A DNA stretch of 64,000 nucleotides from Pseudomonadales bacterium (GTDB taxonomy: Bacteria > Pseudomonadota > Gammaproteobacteria > Pseudomonadales > Azotimanducaceae): contig JANQPF010000026.1 in assembly GCA_028285415.1 (NCBI GenBank), positions 179,368 through 243,367 of the forward strand, written 5' to 3'. This document shows, in pieces, positions 15,706 to 25,072 of the stretch. The translations under genes and the position numbers were made by a program. Below the pieces are notes generated by a model. The model was not told the origin of the DNA. It saw only the letters and a program-made list of their open reading frames with translations, and ran no database searches. The first letter of the stretch is position 1; every line of letters begins with the position of its first letter.

Positions 15706-18069
15706 ATGGCGCAACTGCCAAAAGCTTTTGGCGCATCGGTACCCCGCAAGGAAGACCGGCGCTTTACCACCGGCCGGGGTCGATATACGGACGACGTGGA
15801 CCTGCCCGGACAGGCGCATGCTGCGTTTGTGCGGTCACCGTTCGGTCACGCGCGAATTGCAGCGTTTGATTCGACCGAAGCTCTGGCGCAGCCCGGCGTC
15901 ATTGCCGTTTTCAGCGGGAAGGATTTTCAGACCAGCGGGCTGGGCAGCTTACAGTGCGGTTGGATGATCCACAGCATCGACGGTGAACCAATGCGCGTCG
16001 GCGACCACCCGGCTCTGGCTCACAGCGTGGCGCGCTACGCCGGTGACGCGGTAGGCATTGTCGTGGCAGAGAGCAGAAACGCGGCGCGCCTCGCGGCCGA
16101 GCTGGTAGCGGTCGAATACGAGGAAGCAGATACCGTCATCGATGTGGTCGCAGCCGGGGCACCCGACGCCCCCCTCGTGCATCCGGAGCTCGGTACAAAC
16201 GACGTTTTCGAATGGGAAATCGGCAACGCCGCTGAAACCGAGGACGCTTTTGAACGCGCCGCCCACGTGACTCACCTGCGGCTCGTCAACAACCGGCTGA
16301 TACCGAACGCCATGGAAACCCGCGCGGTCAACGCGATGTACGAGAGCGCAAAGGACCACTACACCCTGTACTGCGCGAGCCAGAATCCTCATGGTCTGCG
16401 CATGACGCTGGCCGCGGTGATCGGTTTCGGGCCGGAGCACAAGCTGCGGGTGATCTCGGAAGACGTCGGCGGCGGCTTTGGTTCAAAAGCGTTCAACTAC
16501 GCGGAGGAAGTGGCCTGCCTGTGGGCAAGCCGGCAGATCGAACGGCCCGTCAAATGGACGGCTGAACGCAGTGAAGCATTCTTGACCGATGCACACGGCC
16601 GCGATCATGTCACCGAGGCGGAGCTTGCGCTGGACGCCAGTCACAAAATCACCGGGCTGAGAGTACACACGCAGGCGAATATGGGCGCGTATCTTTCTAC
16701 CTTTGGCAGCCTCATCCCAACTTACGTTTACGCCCCGCTCCTGTCGGGGCAGTACGACATTCCCAACATCGTCACTCGCGTCGTGGCGCGCTATACACAC
16801 ACGACACCGGTAGATGCTTACCGCGGCGCGGGTCGACCGGAAGCCGGCTACGTGATTGAGCGCCTCGTGGAAACCGCCGCTCGTGAGATTGGCATGGACA
16901 GCGCAGAGTTCCGGCGCCGCAACTTCGTGAACAAATTTCCCCACGTCACCCCCGTAGAAATGACATACGACACAGGTGACTTTCAGGCACACCTGGACGC
17001 CGCGCTGGCGCTCATTGACGCTGCCGGATTTCCCGCGCGGCGTGCCGCGTCCGCGGAGAGGGGCAGGCAACGAGGTCTCGGCATCGGCTGCTACATCGAA
17101 GCTGCGGGTATTGGCCCCAGCGCACGCCTGGGGAAGCTGGGTTCGGGTGCAGGCCTGTGGGAGTCGGCTGAGGTAAGGGTGAATCCTACCGGCAGCGTCG
17201 AGGTGTTGACCGGCTGTCACAGCCACGGCCAGAGTCACGAGACAACCTACGCTCAGCTGGTTGCAGACCGCTTTGGCATCAGCATCGATGACGTTGACAT
17301 CGTGCATGGCGATACTGACAAAGTGCAGTTTGGCATGGGCACCTTCGGCTCGCGCTCCGGACCGGTTGGCCTCTCGGCAATCTCCCTGGCCTGTGACAAG
17401 GTCATGGACAAAGCGAAAAAAATCGCCGGCCATCTGCTTTCCGTCGAAGCGGAAGGCGTCGAGTTCGAAGACGGTGTGTTCACGAGCCCAGGCACCAACG
17501 AGAGCCTCAGCTTTGCCGAGGTGGCCTTGAACGCGTACACGGCGCATCACTTCCCAACGACAGACATCGAGCCCGGCCTCAAAGAGGGTTGCTACTTCGA
17601 TCCCCCCGACTTCAATTTTCCAGCAGGCACCCATGTTTGCGAGGTGGAAGTGGATCCGGATACCGGTGTGGTCGAGATTGTCGACTTCGTTGCCGTCGAC
17701 GACTTCGGCACTCTGGTCAATCCCATGATCGTCGAAGGTCAGGTACACGGCGGCGTGGTACAGGGTATCGGGCAGGCGCTCCTCGAGCATACGGTACACG
17801 ACGAGTACGGGCAGCTGCTGACCGGCTCTTTCATGGACTACACGATGCCGCGGGCGGACAACGTACCGGACATTCGGGTTGGCTTTACCAACACACCATC
17901 AACGACCAACCCGCTGGGCATCAAAGGTTGTGGCGAAGCCGGCGCAATCGGCGCCCCGCCGGCGGTGGTCAACGCCATCACTGATGCCCTCGGCTTGCGG
18001 GACTTTCAGATGCCGGCAACCCCGGAACGGGTCTGGCGCGCAATTCAAATCGCTCGAGGAGACGCTTGA
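15706..18069 (+). CDS. Molybdenum hydroxylase large subunit (form II CoxL-like)
   Basis: A 787-residue xanthine-dehydrogenase-family molybdopterin-binding subunit. Seen are GGGFGSK, the active-site loop AYRGAGR (371-377), the GQSHETTYAQLVADRFG cofactor segment, and the catalytic Glu744 in GCGEAGAIGAPP. The AYRGAGR loop is that of form II CoxL proteins, not the CO-oxidising form I loop with AYxCSFR, so CO oxidation is unlikely. The usual FAD-binding medium and [2Fe-2S] small subunits are not adjacent, which is odd: the enzyme needs them elsewhere in the genome. It probably hydroxylates a heterocycle or aldehyde in the same pathway. Confidence 0.9.
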   Translation: MAQLPKAFGASVPRKEDRRFTTGRGRYTDDVDLPGQAHAAFVRSPFGHARIAAFDSTEALAQPGVIAVFSGKDFQTSGLGSLQCGWMIHSIDGEPMRVGDHPALAHSVARYAGDAVGIVVAESRNAARLAAELVAVEYEEADTVIDVVAAGAPDAPLVHPELGTNDVFEWEIGNAAETEDAFERAAHVTHLRLVNNRLIPNAMETRAVNAMYESAKDHYTLYCASQNPHGLRMTLAAVIGFGPEHKLRVISEDVGGGFGSKAFNYAEEVACLWASRQIERPVKWTAERSEAFLTDAHGRDHVTEAELALDASHKITGLRVHTQANMGAYLSTFGSLIPTYVYAPLLSGQYDIPNIVTRVVARYTHTTPVDAYRGAGRPEAGYVIERLVETAAREIGMDSAEFRRRNFVNKFPHVTPVEMTYDTGDFQAHLDAALALIDAAGFPARRAASAERGRQRGLGIGCYIEAAGIGPSARLGKLGSGAGLWESAEVRVNPTGSVEVLTGCHSHGQSHETTYAQLVADRFGISIDDVDIVHGDTDKVQFGMGTFGSRSGPVGLSAISLACDKVMDKAKKIAGHLLSVEAEGVEFEDGVFTSPGTNESLSFAEVALNAYTAHHFPTTDIEPGLKEGCYFDPPDFNFPAGTHVCEVEVDPDTGVVEIVDFVAVDDFGTLVNPMIVEGQVHGGVVQGIGQALLEHTVHDEYGQLLTGSFMDYTMPRADNVPDIRVGFTNTPSTTNPLGIKGCGEAGAIGAPPAVVNAITDALGLRDFQMPATPERVWRAIQIARGDA

Positions 18070-18083
18070 GGAAGAGAACGCGC

Positions 18084-18593
18084 ATGCGCATCATGAAGAA
18101 CATTGTCCTTTTCCTGGGGGTTCTTGCGATGGCATCAGCCTCAGCAGCGGAGCGTGTCCTCACCAAGGCAGTCACCGTTGAGGCGCCTGTGAAAGAGGTC
18201 TGGCGTGCGTGGACGACCGCGGACGGACTCAGCTTTGTTTCCAACAAATCCCGCATCGAGTTGGAGCCCGGCGGCGCCTATGAGTGGTTTCTGGATCTCG
18301 GCCCCGATGCCGATGGCCGCTACGGCAGCGAAACGTCCCACGTGCTGGCCGTCCTTCCCGAACAGGTACTGGTATTCAACTGGAACTTTCCGCCAGACGT
18401 ACCTGCGCTCAGGGCAAGCGGTGCCATGACCCAGGTCATCGTACGCTTCGAAGCAGTCTCGCCCGAACGTACCCGAGTGCATCTGGACGCCGTCGGCTGG
18501 CAGGAGGGGGACGACTGGGATCGCGGCTACGAATACTTCGACGCCGCCTGGTCGCGGGTGCTCACAGCGCTGAAGGCGGCCTACGACACCTGA
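18084..18593 (+). CDS. Exported SRPBCC (AHSA1-like) protein
   Basis: About 169 residues. Residues 1-24 form a Sec signal peptide (NIVLFLGVLAMASASA), then an AHSA1/SRPBCC fold begins with TKAVTVEAPVKEVWRAWTTA and ends with a long amphipathic helix. The ATG at 18084 has a GAGGAAGAG site 7 bases upstream; a TTG at 18066 overlaps the previous stop and is less likely. SRPBCC domains bind hydrophobic ligands. Export of such a domain is less common; it may carry or sense the substrate in the periplasm. Confidence 0.78.
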   Translation: MRIMKNIVLFLGVLAMASASAAERVLTKAVTVEAPVKEVWRAWTTADGLSFVSNKSRIELEPGGAYEWFLDLGPDADGRYGSETSHVLAVLPEQVLVFNWNFPPDVPALRASGAMTQVIVRFEAVSPERTRVHLDAVGWQEGDDWDRGYEYFDAAWSRVLTALKAAYDT

Positions 18594-18650
18594 AACGGCT
18601 GGCACTTCGCCCCTACCCAACCCACAATGTCGCCTTTTGGGGAGACACGC

Positions 18651-19418
18651 ATGCAACTGAACGACAAAGTAGCCGTTATCACGGGTGGTAGCGGCGGCAT
18701 CGGCAAAGCCATGGCCCGGGCATTTCTTGCAAACGGTGCGGCAGCGGTGGTGCTGGCAGATCTCAGCGCGGAGGCGGTTGACGCCGCCGCAGCGGACATT
18801 GGCTGTGACGGCGTGACGTGCGACGTGACTGATGAATCCCAGGTACGTCAACTCGTCGACGGCGTACTCGAGACACACGGGCGTATCGATCTTTTCTGCT
18901 CCAACGCCGGCGCAGGTGGCGAGGGACTCCTGACCGATGCCACCAACGAGGTCTGGCAGCAGCAGTGGGAGCTGCACGTGATGTCTCACCTTTATGCCGC
19001 ACGTGCGGTGCTGCCACATATGCTCGAACGCGGTGACGGGTACCTGCTCAACACGGCGTCCGCTGCCGGATTGTTGGCTGCGATCGGCTCAGGGCCCTAC
19101 ACGGTCACCAAGGCAGCAGCCGTCAAGCTGGCTGAGTTCATTGCCATTACCCACGGTGATGATGGCATTCGGGTCTCTGTCCTCTGTCCGCAGGGGGTCA
19201 ATACAGCGATGGCGCCCCGCAGCCTTGGCGACGGCCAGACCGATGGGATCATCGAACCGGAGCAGCTCGCCGCAGCGGTCGTCGACGCCCTGGCCGAAGA
19301 GCGCTTCCACGTGCTGCCCCACCCTGAAGTAGAAGACTACGTCCGCCGCAAAGGGGACGACATCGACCGCTGGTTGAACGGCATGCGCAGACTGCGCCGC
19401 CAGTCTCTGGAGACCTGA
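18651..19418 (+). CDS. Short-chain dehydrogenase/reductase
   Basis: A 255-residue SDR with TGGSGGIG, SNAGAGG, and the catalytic YTVTK. Asp after strand 2 (LADLSAE) suggests NAD. The ATG at 18651 follows GGGGAGA by 6 bases, so the longer frame from 18627 is not needed. It follows the SRPBCC gene by 57 bp in the same direction. The C-terminal part after residue 185 (GVNTAMAPRS) is longer than in simple SDRs and ends with a basic helix. Substrate unknown; it may oxidise an alcohol or reduce a ketone in the catabolic region. Confidence 0.88.
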   Translation: MQLNDKVAVITGGSGGIGKAMARAFLANGAAAVVLADLSAEAVDAAAADIGCDGVTCDVTDESQVRQLVDGVLETHGRIDLFCSNAGAGGEGLLTDATNEVWQQQWELHVMSHLYAARAVLPHMLERGDGYLLNTASAAGLLAAIGSGPYTVTKAAAVKLAEFIAITHGDDGIRVSVLCPQGVNTAMAPRSLGDGQTDGIIEPEQLAAAVVDALAEERFHVLPHPEVEDYVRRKGDDIDRWLNGMRRLRRQSLET

Positions 19419-19524
19419 TTAGCGTCGTCTGCTATTTCGATATGAAACTTCCGCAGATCCACGCTTGAGTCGTTGGGGTACACTGCGCCCACTCGAATTC
19501 GCAACACAACTCATCTGGATAACT

Positions 19525-20379
19525 ATGTCTGAAGAAACGTATACGCTACCGAAGGTGTGGCAGTGGGACAAGGAAAGCGGCGGACGATTTGCAAGCATCA
19601 ACCGACCCATCGCCGGTGCCACGCACGAAAAAGAACTGCCAGCTGGCGAACACGATCTGCAGCTGCATTCGCTGGCGACGCCCAATGGCGTGAAGGTGAC
19701 AATTCTGCTCGAGGAGCTGGTTGAGCTCGGCATTGAAGACGCCGAATACGACGCCTATCCGATCAACATCGGCGAAGGCGATCAATTCGGCAGCGGGTTC
19801 GTTGCCATCAACCCCAACAGCAAAATCCCGGCGCTCCTCGACCGCAGCACCAATCCCCCAACCCGAATCTTCGAGTCAGGGGCTATTCTCGTCTACCTCG
19901 CAGAGAAGTTCGGGCAGTTTCTGCCCACCGATCCCTCACAGCGCGCAGAGTGCATGTCCTGGCTGATGTGGCAGATGGGCAGCGCCCCGTACCTGGGTGG
20001 CGGGTTCGGACACTTCTACGCGTACGCCCCGGAGAAGATCGAATACTGCATCAACCGCTACGCCATGGAGGTCAAACGATTGCTCGACGTCCTGGACCAG
20101 CACCTTGCCAGCAATACCTACCTCTGCGGCGACGAATACACAATTGCAGACATGGCGAACTACGCCTGGTGGGGAGCGCTGGTGCTGCACAACATCTATG
20201 ACGCGTCGGAGTTTCTCGACGTTGCGTCTTACACCAACGTCGTGCGCTGGGCAGAGCAGATCGAGGAGCGCCCCGCAGTGCAACGCGGGCGCCGGGTCAA
20301 CCGACCCTGGGGCCCTGAAGAAACCCGGGTCGTCGAGCGACACAGTCCGGCAGATTTCGAGGTAGCGCCTGCCGACTAG
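19525..20379 (+). CDS. yghU: YghU-like glutathione-dependent disulfide reductase
   Basis: A 284-residue glutathione S-transferase of the Nu class. It begins SEETYTLPKVWQWDKESGG, exactly the start pattern of YghU-like proteins, with the thioredoxin-fold domain at about 50-130 (TPNGVKVTILLEEL, NPNSKIPALLDR, FESGAILVYLAEK) and an all-helical GST C-domain afterwards. E. coli YghU is 288 residues and reduces disulfides and organic peroxides using two glutathiones. The frame is open upstream to 19465, but the ATG at 19525 fits the family. The stop overlaps the opposite gene in a CTAG tetramer. Confidence 0.9.
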   Translation: MSEETYTLPKVWQWDKESGGRFASINRPIAGATHEKELPAGEHDLQLHSLATPNGVKVTILLEELVELGIEDAEYDAYPINIGEGDQFGSGFVAINPNSKIPALLDRSTNPPTRIFESGAILVYLAEKFGQFLPTDPSQRAECMSWLMWQMGSAPYLGGGFGHFYAYAPEKIEYCINRYAMEVKRLLDVLDQHLASNTYLCGDEYTIADMANYAWWGALVLHNIYDASEFLDVASYTNVVRWAEQIEERPAVQRGRRVNRPWGPEETRVVERHSPADFEVAPAD

Positions 20380-21098
20380 AGGTTGCGGGCGTACATCTCA
20401 AAGACCGTGCGCCAGACGCTCTCCGCTGCGGCCTCGACATACTGAGGCCGCTGCGGAAAACAGAATCCGTGCTCGGTTTCAGGGTGTGTCTCGAGCGTGT
20501 AGTTGACGTCGTTGGCATCCATGTCTGCCGTCAACGTACCGATGACAAAGTCCTCAACGTACGGATCATGAGCCGCAAAACCGAGATAAACCTCGCCGCT
20601 GATCTGCGGAATCAGCATGTGCGGGGAGTCTTCTTTCTCAGTCACCATCCTCGTCCCGTACAAAGACGCCGTGGCGCGGATCCGTTCCGGAAACGTTCCC
20701 GCGGCCGACAGCACAAACTGGCCGCTCATGCAGTAGCCAATGGTGCCTGTGGCTTCTCCGGCAACGTCGAGTCCGTCGAGATATTCCAGAATTCCGGCGG
20801 TATCACGCATGATCATCGCATTGCTGAGCTTGGAACCCGTGGCGAACATTCTCTTGAACTCTTCTTCGCCTTTCGTGAGGTCAAAGCTCACCTTGCCCTC
20901 CCGGTAATAAAGATCGGGGAGCACTGCAAGATAACCTTCACCGGCTATGCGGCGCGCGAAGTCCCGAAGCTCTTCTCTGATGCCGGGCACATCCATATAG
21001 ACGATGACTGGAGCGTACGGCCCCTGCCCCTCAGGATGAGCCACAAAGCAGTCCATTGCCCCATCCGCGGTGGCGACATCTACGTTGAATTCAGGCAT
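20376..21098 (-). CDS. Dienelactone hydrolase family protein
   Basis: A 240-residue alpha/beta hydrolase of the dienelactone hydrolase family. The nucleophile is the cysteine of GYCMSG, the acid lies in the AHDPYV segment, and the histidine is in ETEHGFCF, giving a Cys-Asp-His triad. The frame is open upstream to 21191, but the ATG at 21098 starts the conserved domain (PEFNVDVATADG). Such enzymes open dienelactones from halocatechol breakdown or act as general esterases. Its place beside the catabolic region is suggestive. It overlaps the YghU-like gene by 4 bp at their stops. Confidence 0.88.
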   Translation of the reverse strand: MPEFNVDVATADGAMDCFVAHPEGQGPYAPVIVYMDVPGIREELRDFARRIAGEGYLAVLPDLYYREGKVSFDLTKGEEEFKRMFATGSKLSNAMIMRDTAGILEYLDGLDVAGEATGTIGYCMSGQFVLSAAGTFPERIRATASLYGTRMVTEKEDSPHMLIPQISGEVYLGFAAHDPYVEDFVIGTLTADMDANDVNYTLETHPETEHGFCFPQRPQYVEAAAESVWRTVFEMYARNL

Positions 21099-21114
21099 AA
21101 AATCTTCTTTCCCG

Positions 21115-22419
21115 TTAGTTGTTCTGATTGTCGAAGAGGAGCGCGGTACCTTCGGGCACCCTGCGCACCTGCGGCTTCGACCAGGAGACATAGTCGACGA
21201 GACGACCGTGATTGTCCACGAGCGACAGGTTACCGCCGCTGTTGCTCAACAGGACTTTGCCGAGCTGTCTGCCCTTGATCCGCATCGATTCACCTGACCC
21301 GATGGCGCCCTCAACGCTCGCTTCACGACCCTGGCCGTCCACGAGGCGCCAGTTGTTGATCGTCACCTTGCGGCTCCCCCGGTTGTGCAGAGACACCCAT
21401 TCACCCGTGCTTTCGTTGCCCTTGGGATTGATCATCGCGGAGATCACGACAATCTGGCGCTCGGCTAGGTATTCAATTTCCGGACGCGTAGCGTCCGGAT
21501 CGGTGACCACCTCGTTGCCCGGCACAACCGGGATCCTCTCCGGCAGCGTCCGCGCGCGTTCACGGTTCGCGGCAACGTCGCGATAAAAAAGCGGGTTGGC
21601 GTCATACAGTCGCCTGCCGAAGTTGATGCCCGTCCAATCCTGGATATCGCTGATGGTGACCTGATATTCCTGATTGGTTTTTACCGTTTTGTTGCCTTTC
21701 TTGTCGCGCAACACCTCCGCGTCTTGAAAGATAGCGAAAGCCAGCACGCCCAGCCTGTCCCTTGCATCGGTTTCTTTGCGCGCATAGCACACCACTTTGA
21801 AAAAACCTGACGGCACCCGTGCCGAGTCGTCGGGAGCCAGATTGACGTGACGGTCCAGATCGCCGTAGATCGGCCCGGTGAACACGCTCAGGCGATCGTT
21901 GGCGTCGTCTTTGAGATCCCGAACGATGCCGAGCTCAAGCTCCTTCCATTCGTCACGGTTCAGGTTTTCGTGCTGCAGGGACGAATTCGAATAGATGAAC
22001 GTTGCCCGGCCCGACTTGTTGGATTCGTCGTTGTTGTCGCCCCACATGTTGTTGAAACGCATCACCATATGCCCGCGATCGTACGGGTTTGGGATTTTCT
22101 GACCGCTCGGCGTTTTGCGGTCTTCGTAGTAGCGATTATTGAGCTGGAAACTGGCTTCGACGTTCGGATCGTTCTTCCATGACCGCGTACCTTTCCCGGG
22201 TGGATTCGGTTTGAATTTGGACTGGTCGATGTTGTACGCGGAGTAAATGAGCTGACGGGTGTGCTCGTTCATCAAAACGGTAAAGTGCAGATGATCCGAG
22301 AAGCGTCCGCTGCGCAGCGTCGTGCGTTTGTAAACGTGTCGACCCAGAGCGCGTGACACGGACGGTAGCGGCACGTTGAACCCGCGACCGATAAAGCCGG
22401 CGTCGTAGCCAATCTGCAT
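21115..22419 (-). CDS. DNA/RNA non-specific endonuclease with lamin-tail domain
   Basis: A 434-residue protein. The DRGHM motif (Asp114-His117) with FNNMWGD downstream identifies a His-Me finger non-specific nuclease (NUC domain, about 45-285); metal-binding asparagines lie in the NNMWGDNNDES region. Residues about 315-434 form a lamin-tail domain (VSLHNRGSRKVTINNWRL, IKGRQLGKVLLSNSGG). No signal peptide is visible, although most relatives are exported. A strong GAGGGGAG site precedes the ATG. It could be exported by another route, or act inside the cell; a toxin or defence role is only a guess. No inhibitor gene is adjacent. Confidence 0.85.
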   Translation of the reverse strand: MQIGYDAGFIGRGFNVPLPSVSRALGRHVYKRTTLRSGRFSDHLHFTVLMNEHTRQLIYSAYNIDQSKFKPNPPGKGTRSWKNDPNVEASFQLNNRYYEDRKTPSGQKIPNPYDRGHMVMRFNNMWGDNNDESNKSGRATFIYSNSSLQHENLNRDEWKELELGIVRDLKDDANDRLSVFTGPIYGDLDRHVNLAPDDSARVPSGFFKVVCYARKETDARDRLGVLAFAIFQDAEVLRDKKGNKTVKTNQEYQVTISDIQDWTGINFGRRLYDANPLFYRDVAANRERARTLPERIPVVPGNEVVTDPDATRPEIEYLAERQIVVISAMINPKGNESTGEWVSLHNRGSRKVTINNWRLVDGQGREASVEGAIGSGESMRIKGRQLGKVLLSNSGGNLSLVDNHGRLVDYVSWSKPQVRRVPEGTALLFDNQNN

Positions 22420-22536
22420 AGTCTCCCCTCTTTCCCTGAACCAGGGCGATTGCGCAGTTCAATCGAACATAGCGCAAAGACGCCGGGCTTTCCATGTGCC
22501 ACCGGTGGGGCGGACCTGTTTTCGGTGCGGACGCGG

Positions 22537-23334
22537 TCAGCGCTCGAGCACGCTCAAGAGCTTGCCCACAACGCCGTCGACGCCCTCCCCTTCGAGGATT
22601 TCGCCCGCGGAGTCCCTTGCGTAGCGATCGCAGTGGGCCGGCGCTGCGCTGTGCCCGGCCCAGGTGAGCATGGAGACATCGTTGACGCTGTCACCGACAG
22701 CGAGCACTTCCTGCCGGTCAATACCAAGCTCCATGGCAAGCACCTCGAGCGCGTATCCTTTGCTTGCATCGGGGGCATGAAACGCAGTCACCGACGTGAA
22801 ATCCAGGAGCGTAATCCGGGCGCCATACCGCGCCTCCATCAGCACGTGAATCTCGCGGGCGTGTTTGCGCGTGCTGACGATGTCAATGCCGGTGGCCCGG
22901 ACTCCGGACAAATGCGGTTCGGGGTGAATTTCCATGGTGACCTGCGATACATCAGCAAAAAACTGCGCCGCTTCGTTGTGCTCGGTCACCAGGTAGCGCT
23001 CGGAATCGAACCACGACAGCGGCCAGCCGTGACGCGTTGCATAGTCGAAGAGCTCGTGCGCAATCTCTTCATCGATGACGCAGCCGTGGCGAAGGCTTCC
23101 GTCTGATTCGTGTACGGAAGCCCCCTGTTGGCAAATCAGAGGCTGTTCGATGCCAAGATGATCGGCAATCCACGCCGTGCCGGGATACATGCGACCCGTC
23201 GCCAGGACGACAACAATCCCGGCATCCCGGAGCGCATGCACCGCTTCGGTCATCGCCGCGTCCGGTACCGCATCCACGGGCACACCAGGTGCGAGCAGCG
23301 TGCCGTCAATGTCGAGAGCCACCAACCGAATCAT
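22537..23334 (-). CDS. Cof-type HAD-IIB hydrolase
   Basis: A 265-residue HAD phosphatase. Motif I is LDIDGTLL (Asp8, Asp10), motif II VVLATGR, motif III contains the Lys of SKGYALEVL, and motif IV is GDSVNDVSML. The C2B cap lies between motifs II and III. Family members dephosphorylate sugar phosphates, flavin precursors or pyridoxal phosphate in the cytoplasm. The gene stands alone downstream of a terminator. The specific substrate is not readable. Confidence 0.9.
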   Translation of the reverse strand: MIRLVALDIDGTLLAPGVPVDAVPDAAMTEAVHALRDAGIVVVLATGRMYPGTAWIADHLGIEQPLICQQGASVHESDGSLRHGCVIDEEIAHELFDYATRHGWPLSWFDSERYLVTEHNEAAQFFADVSQVTMEIHPEPHLSGVRATGIDIVSTRKHAREIHVLMEARYGARITLLDFTSVTAFHAPDASKGYALEVLAMELGIDRQEVLAVGDSVNDVSMLTWAGHSAAPAHCDRYARDSAGEILEGEGVDGVVGKLLSVLER

Positions 23335-23368
23335 AGGTCTGTCCCTGAAGTCGAACGCAGAAAACGCA

Positions 23369-23400
23369 ACGGGCCGGTGACCTCATGCCCACCGGCCCGT
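23369..23400 (-). terminator. Rho-independent terminator of the sigma factor operon
   Basis: A perfect 11-bp inverted repeat (ACGGGCCGGTG and its complement) with a 10-base loop, followed on the reverse strand by TTGCGTTTTCTG. It lies between the end of the anti-sigma-like gene (23435) and the start of the HAD gene (23334), so it closes the sigma operon. Confidence 0.75.
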
Positions 23401-23434
23401 CCAGGATTGTGATGAATTATCTATGCAATGGCGT

Positions 23435-25072
23435 TCATGCAAAAGAGGGTGACGCACCCCCATCACCACGATTTGCGATGAGCCGGAACAAGTACTGCAC
23501 GAGCAGACCAAGCCCCACGATCGTCAAGATGAAATCGATCACTTCGCCGAGGAACGGCAGGTTGACGGCCACCAGCACGATGACTAATCCTGCCAGCAGC
23601 GACAGCGGCAGATTGTCCGCCACCAGCGAGCTGCCAATGACGCGGGCGATGACAATCTGCGAGAGATACAGTCCCAGGAGCCAGATGCCGAAGGCAATGA
23701 GGGCAAACGGCAGTCCGATGATCGTTATGGCAACCAGCACTGCCGCGATCGGTACAGCGAGGACCGCCAGGAAGCCGATGCCCGCCGATTTCAGGCCTTC
23801 GACGCCGCCGGCAAGGCTGATGTTGCGCATTCCCGGTAGCAGCGTAAGCAGCGCCCAGCCGACCAGAAACGCAGCGATGAGTCTCGCAATCTGCCAGAGG
23901 TAAAATTCGATCGTTGCGTACTTGTTGGCCGGCTGCATCTCTTCGGGCATGTCCAGAAACTCGACGGCGCCGGCGATCTCAACGCCTTCCGCACGGAAGA
24001 GATTGTCTTTGTTGCCGGTTCGGAAGCGCACGTCGCCGCCGACGCTTGCGTCGCCCAGGAGGCGAAGACGGTTGGCAAACGCTTCGAGGTCCTCACCCAG
24101 ACTGCCTGAGAGCTCAACGCTCTCGCCAAACGCGTACAGGTCTTTGTCCACGCCGCCTTCGATTGTGACGCTGTTGCCGGCAAACGTCACATTCCCATCA
24201 ACCTGCGTGGACCCGGCTGCGCCGACTTTCTCGCCGGCCACCCAGACATCCCCGCCCACCGTCGCATCGGTGAGGTTATACGCCGAGGCGGCGCCCATCA
24301 CGGTGCCGCCTACGCTGCCGCGAATTTTGACCGACTCGGCAAAGGCAACAATGTTGCCGCCGACATCTCCGGAAACATCAATTGAACGCCCCACGACAAC
24401 AAGATCACCGGTCACATCCCCATCAATCACTGCCGTTTCTGCGGCAACAACCAGCGTGTCGTCGATCGTCTCGGCAGCCGCAACGGTGACGACACCCTCA
24501 CCCCGACGGACCTCCAGCGCGTGCGTGGGCGGCGCGGGCAGCGCAGTGACCGCAAGGAGCGCGGCAATTGCACAGAAGCTTGCGCCAGATCGTGACTGGC
24601 GGTATTTGAACAGGAGTGCAAGCGCCGTCACGGCAAGCACCGTCAGGACGATGATTACGAGGTAGGCATCTAACATGGCCGTTCCTTCTTCAATTAAATA
24701 GAGCACAGATCCGCTCGCCACCGCATAGATGTCGGGCAGATATACGGACGTCAACCAGGTGGTTGCTTCGACGATCACTTCACCAAAGAGCGTCTTCCAG
24801 AGAAACTGAGCGAGCCAGATAACAAGACCGGTAACGACGTTTGCCATGGCAAACCCACGCAGACTTGCGGGACGGGAGAATGCCGGGACCGGCAGGCCCT
24901 CGATCTCCATGCCCATGGCCGTGCCGAGCTGGCGCGATTCGTCCTTGAGCAGCGCAACCTCGCTGCGGTACATTTCACTCGCTGCCACCTCGGCAGCCAC
25001 AGCCTCGGCATCAGCGCCCGTCAACGCGCCGTCGGCGTACATGGAAAGCTCGAGCGGAGACGGACGGCTCAT
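23435..25072 (-). CDS. Anti-sigma-like membrane protein with bactofilin-like beta-helix
   Basis: A 545-residue protein encoded in a 4-bp overlap (ATGA) with the ECF sigma gene upstream. Residues 1-60 look like the anti-sigma N-domain (LSMYADGALTGADAEAVAAE) but lack the zinc Cys/His residues. Transmembrane segments follow at about 75-97, 135-157 and 165-185. Residues about 195-375 are a polymer-forming/bactofilin-like repeat of short beta turns (DGDVTGDLVVVG, VSGDVGGNIVAFAE, IEGGVDKDLYAFGE). Four more membrane segments follow (about 410-535). It probably holds the sigma factor at the membrane and senses envelope state through the beta-helix. The combination is unusual; the function is inferred. 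Confidence 0.8.
   Translation of the reverse strand: MSRPSPLELSMYADGALTGADAEAVAAEVAASEMYRSEVALLKDESRQLGTAMGMEIEGLPVPAFSRPASLRGFAMANVVTGLVIWLAQFLWKTLFGEVIVEATTWLTSVYLPDIYAVASGSVLYLIEEGTAMLDAYLVIIVLTVLAVTALALLFKYRQSRSGASFCAIAALLAVTALPAPPTHALEVRRGEGVVTVAAAETIDDTLVVAAETAVIDGDVTGDLVVVGRSIDVSGDVGGNIVAFAESVKIRGSVGGTVMGAASAYNLTDATVGGDVWVAGEKVGAAGSTQVDGNVTFAGNSVTIEGGVDKDLYAFGESVELSGSLGEDLEAFANRLRLLGDASVGGDVRFRTGNKDNLFRAEGVEIAGAVEFLDMPEEMQPANKYATIEFYLWQIARLIAAFLVGWALLTLLPGMRNISLAGGVEGLKSAGIGFLAVLAVPIAAVLVAITIIGLPFALIAFGIWLLGLYLSQIVIARVIGSSLVADNLPLSLLAGLVIVLVAVNLPFLGEVIDFILTIVGLGLLVQYLFRLIANRGDGGASPSFA

Noticed and set aside
16483..17799. 438-codon reverse open frame
   Set aside because: Antisense to the molybdenum hydroxylase large subunit; no recognisable domain.
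15706..18069. Aerobic CO dehydrogenase
   Set aside because: The active-site loop is AYRGAGR, not the form I loop with AYxCSFR, and partner subunits are missing.
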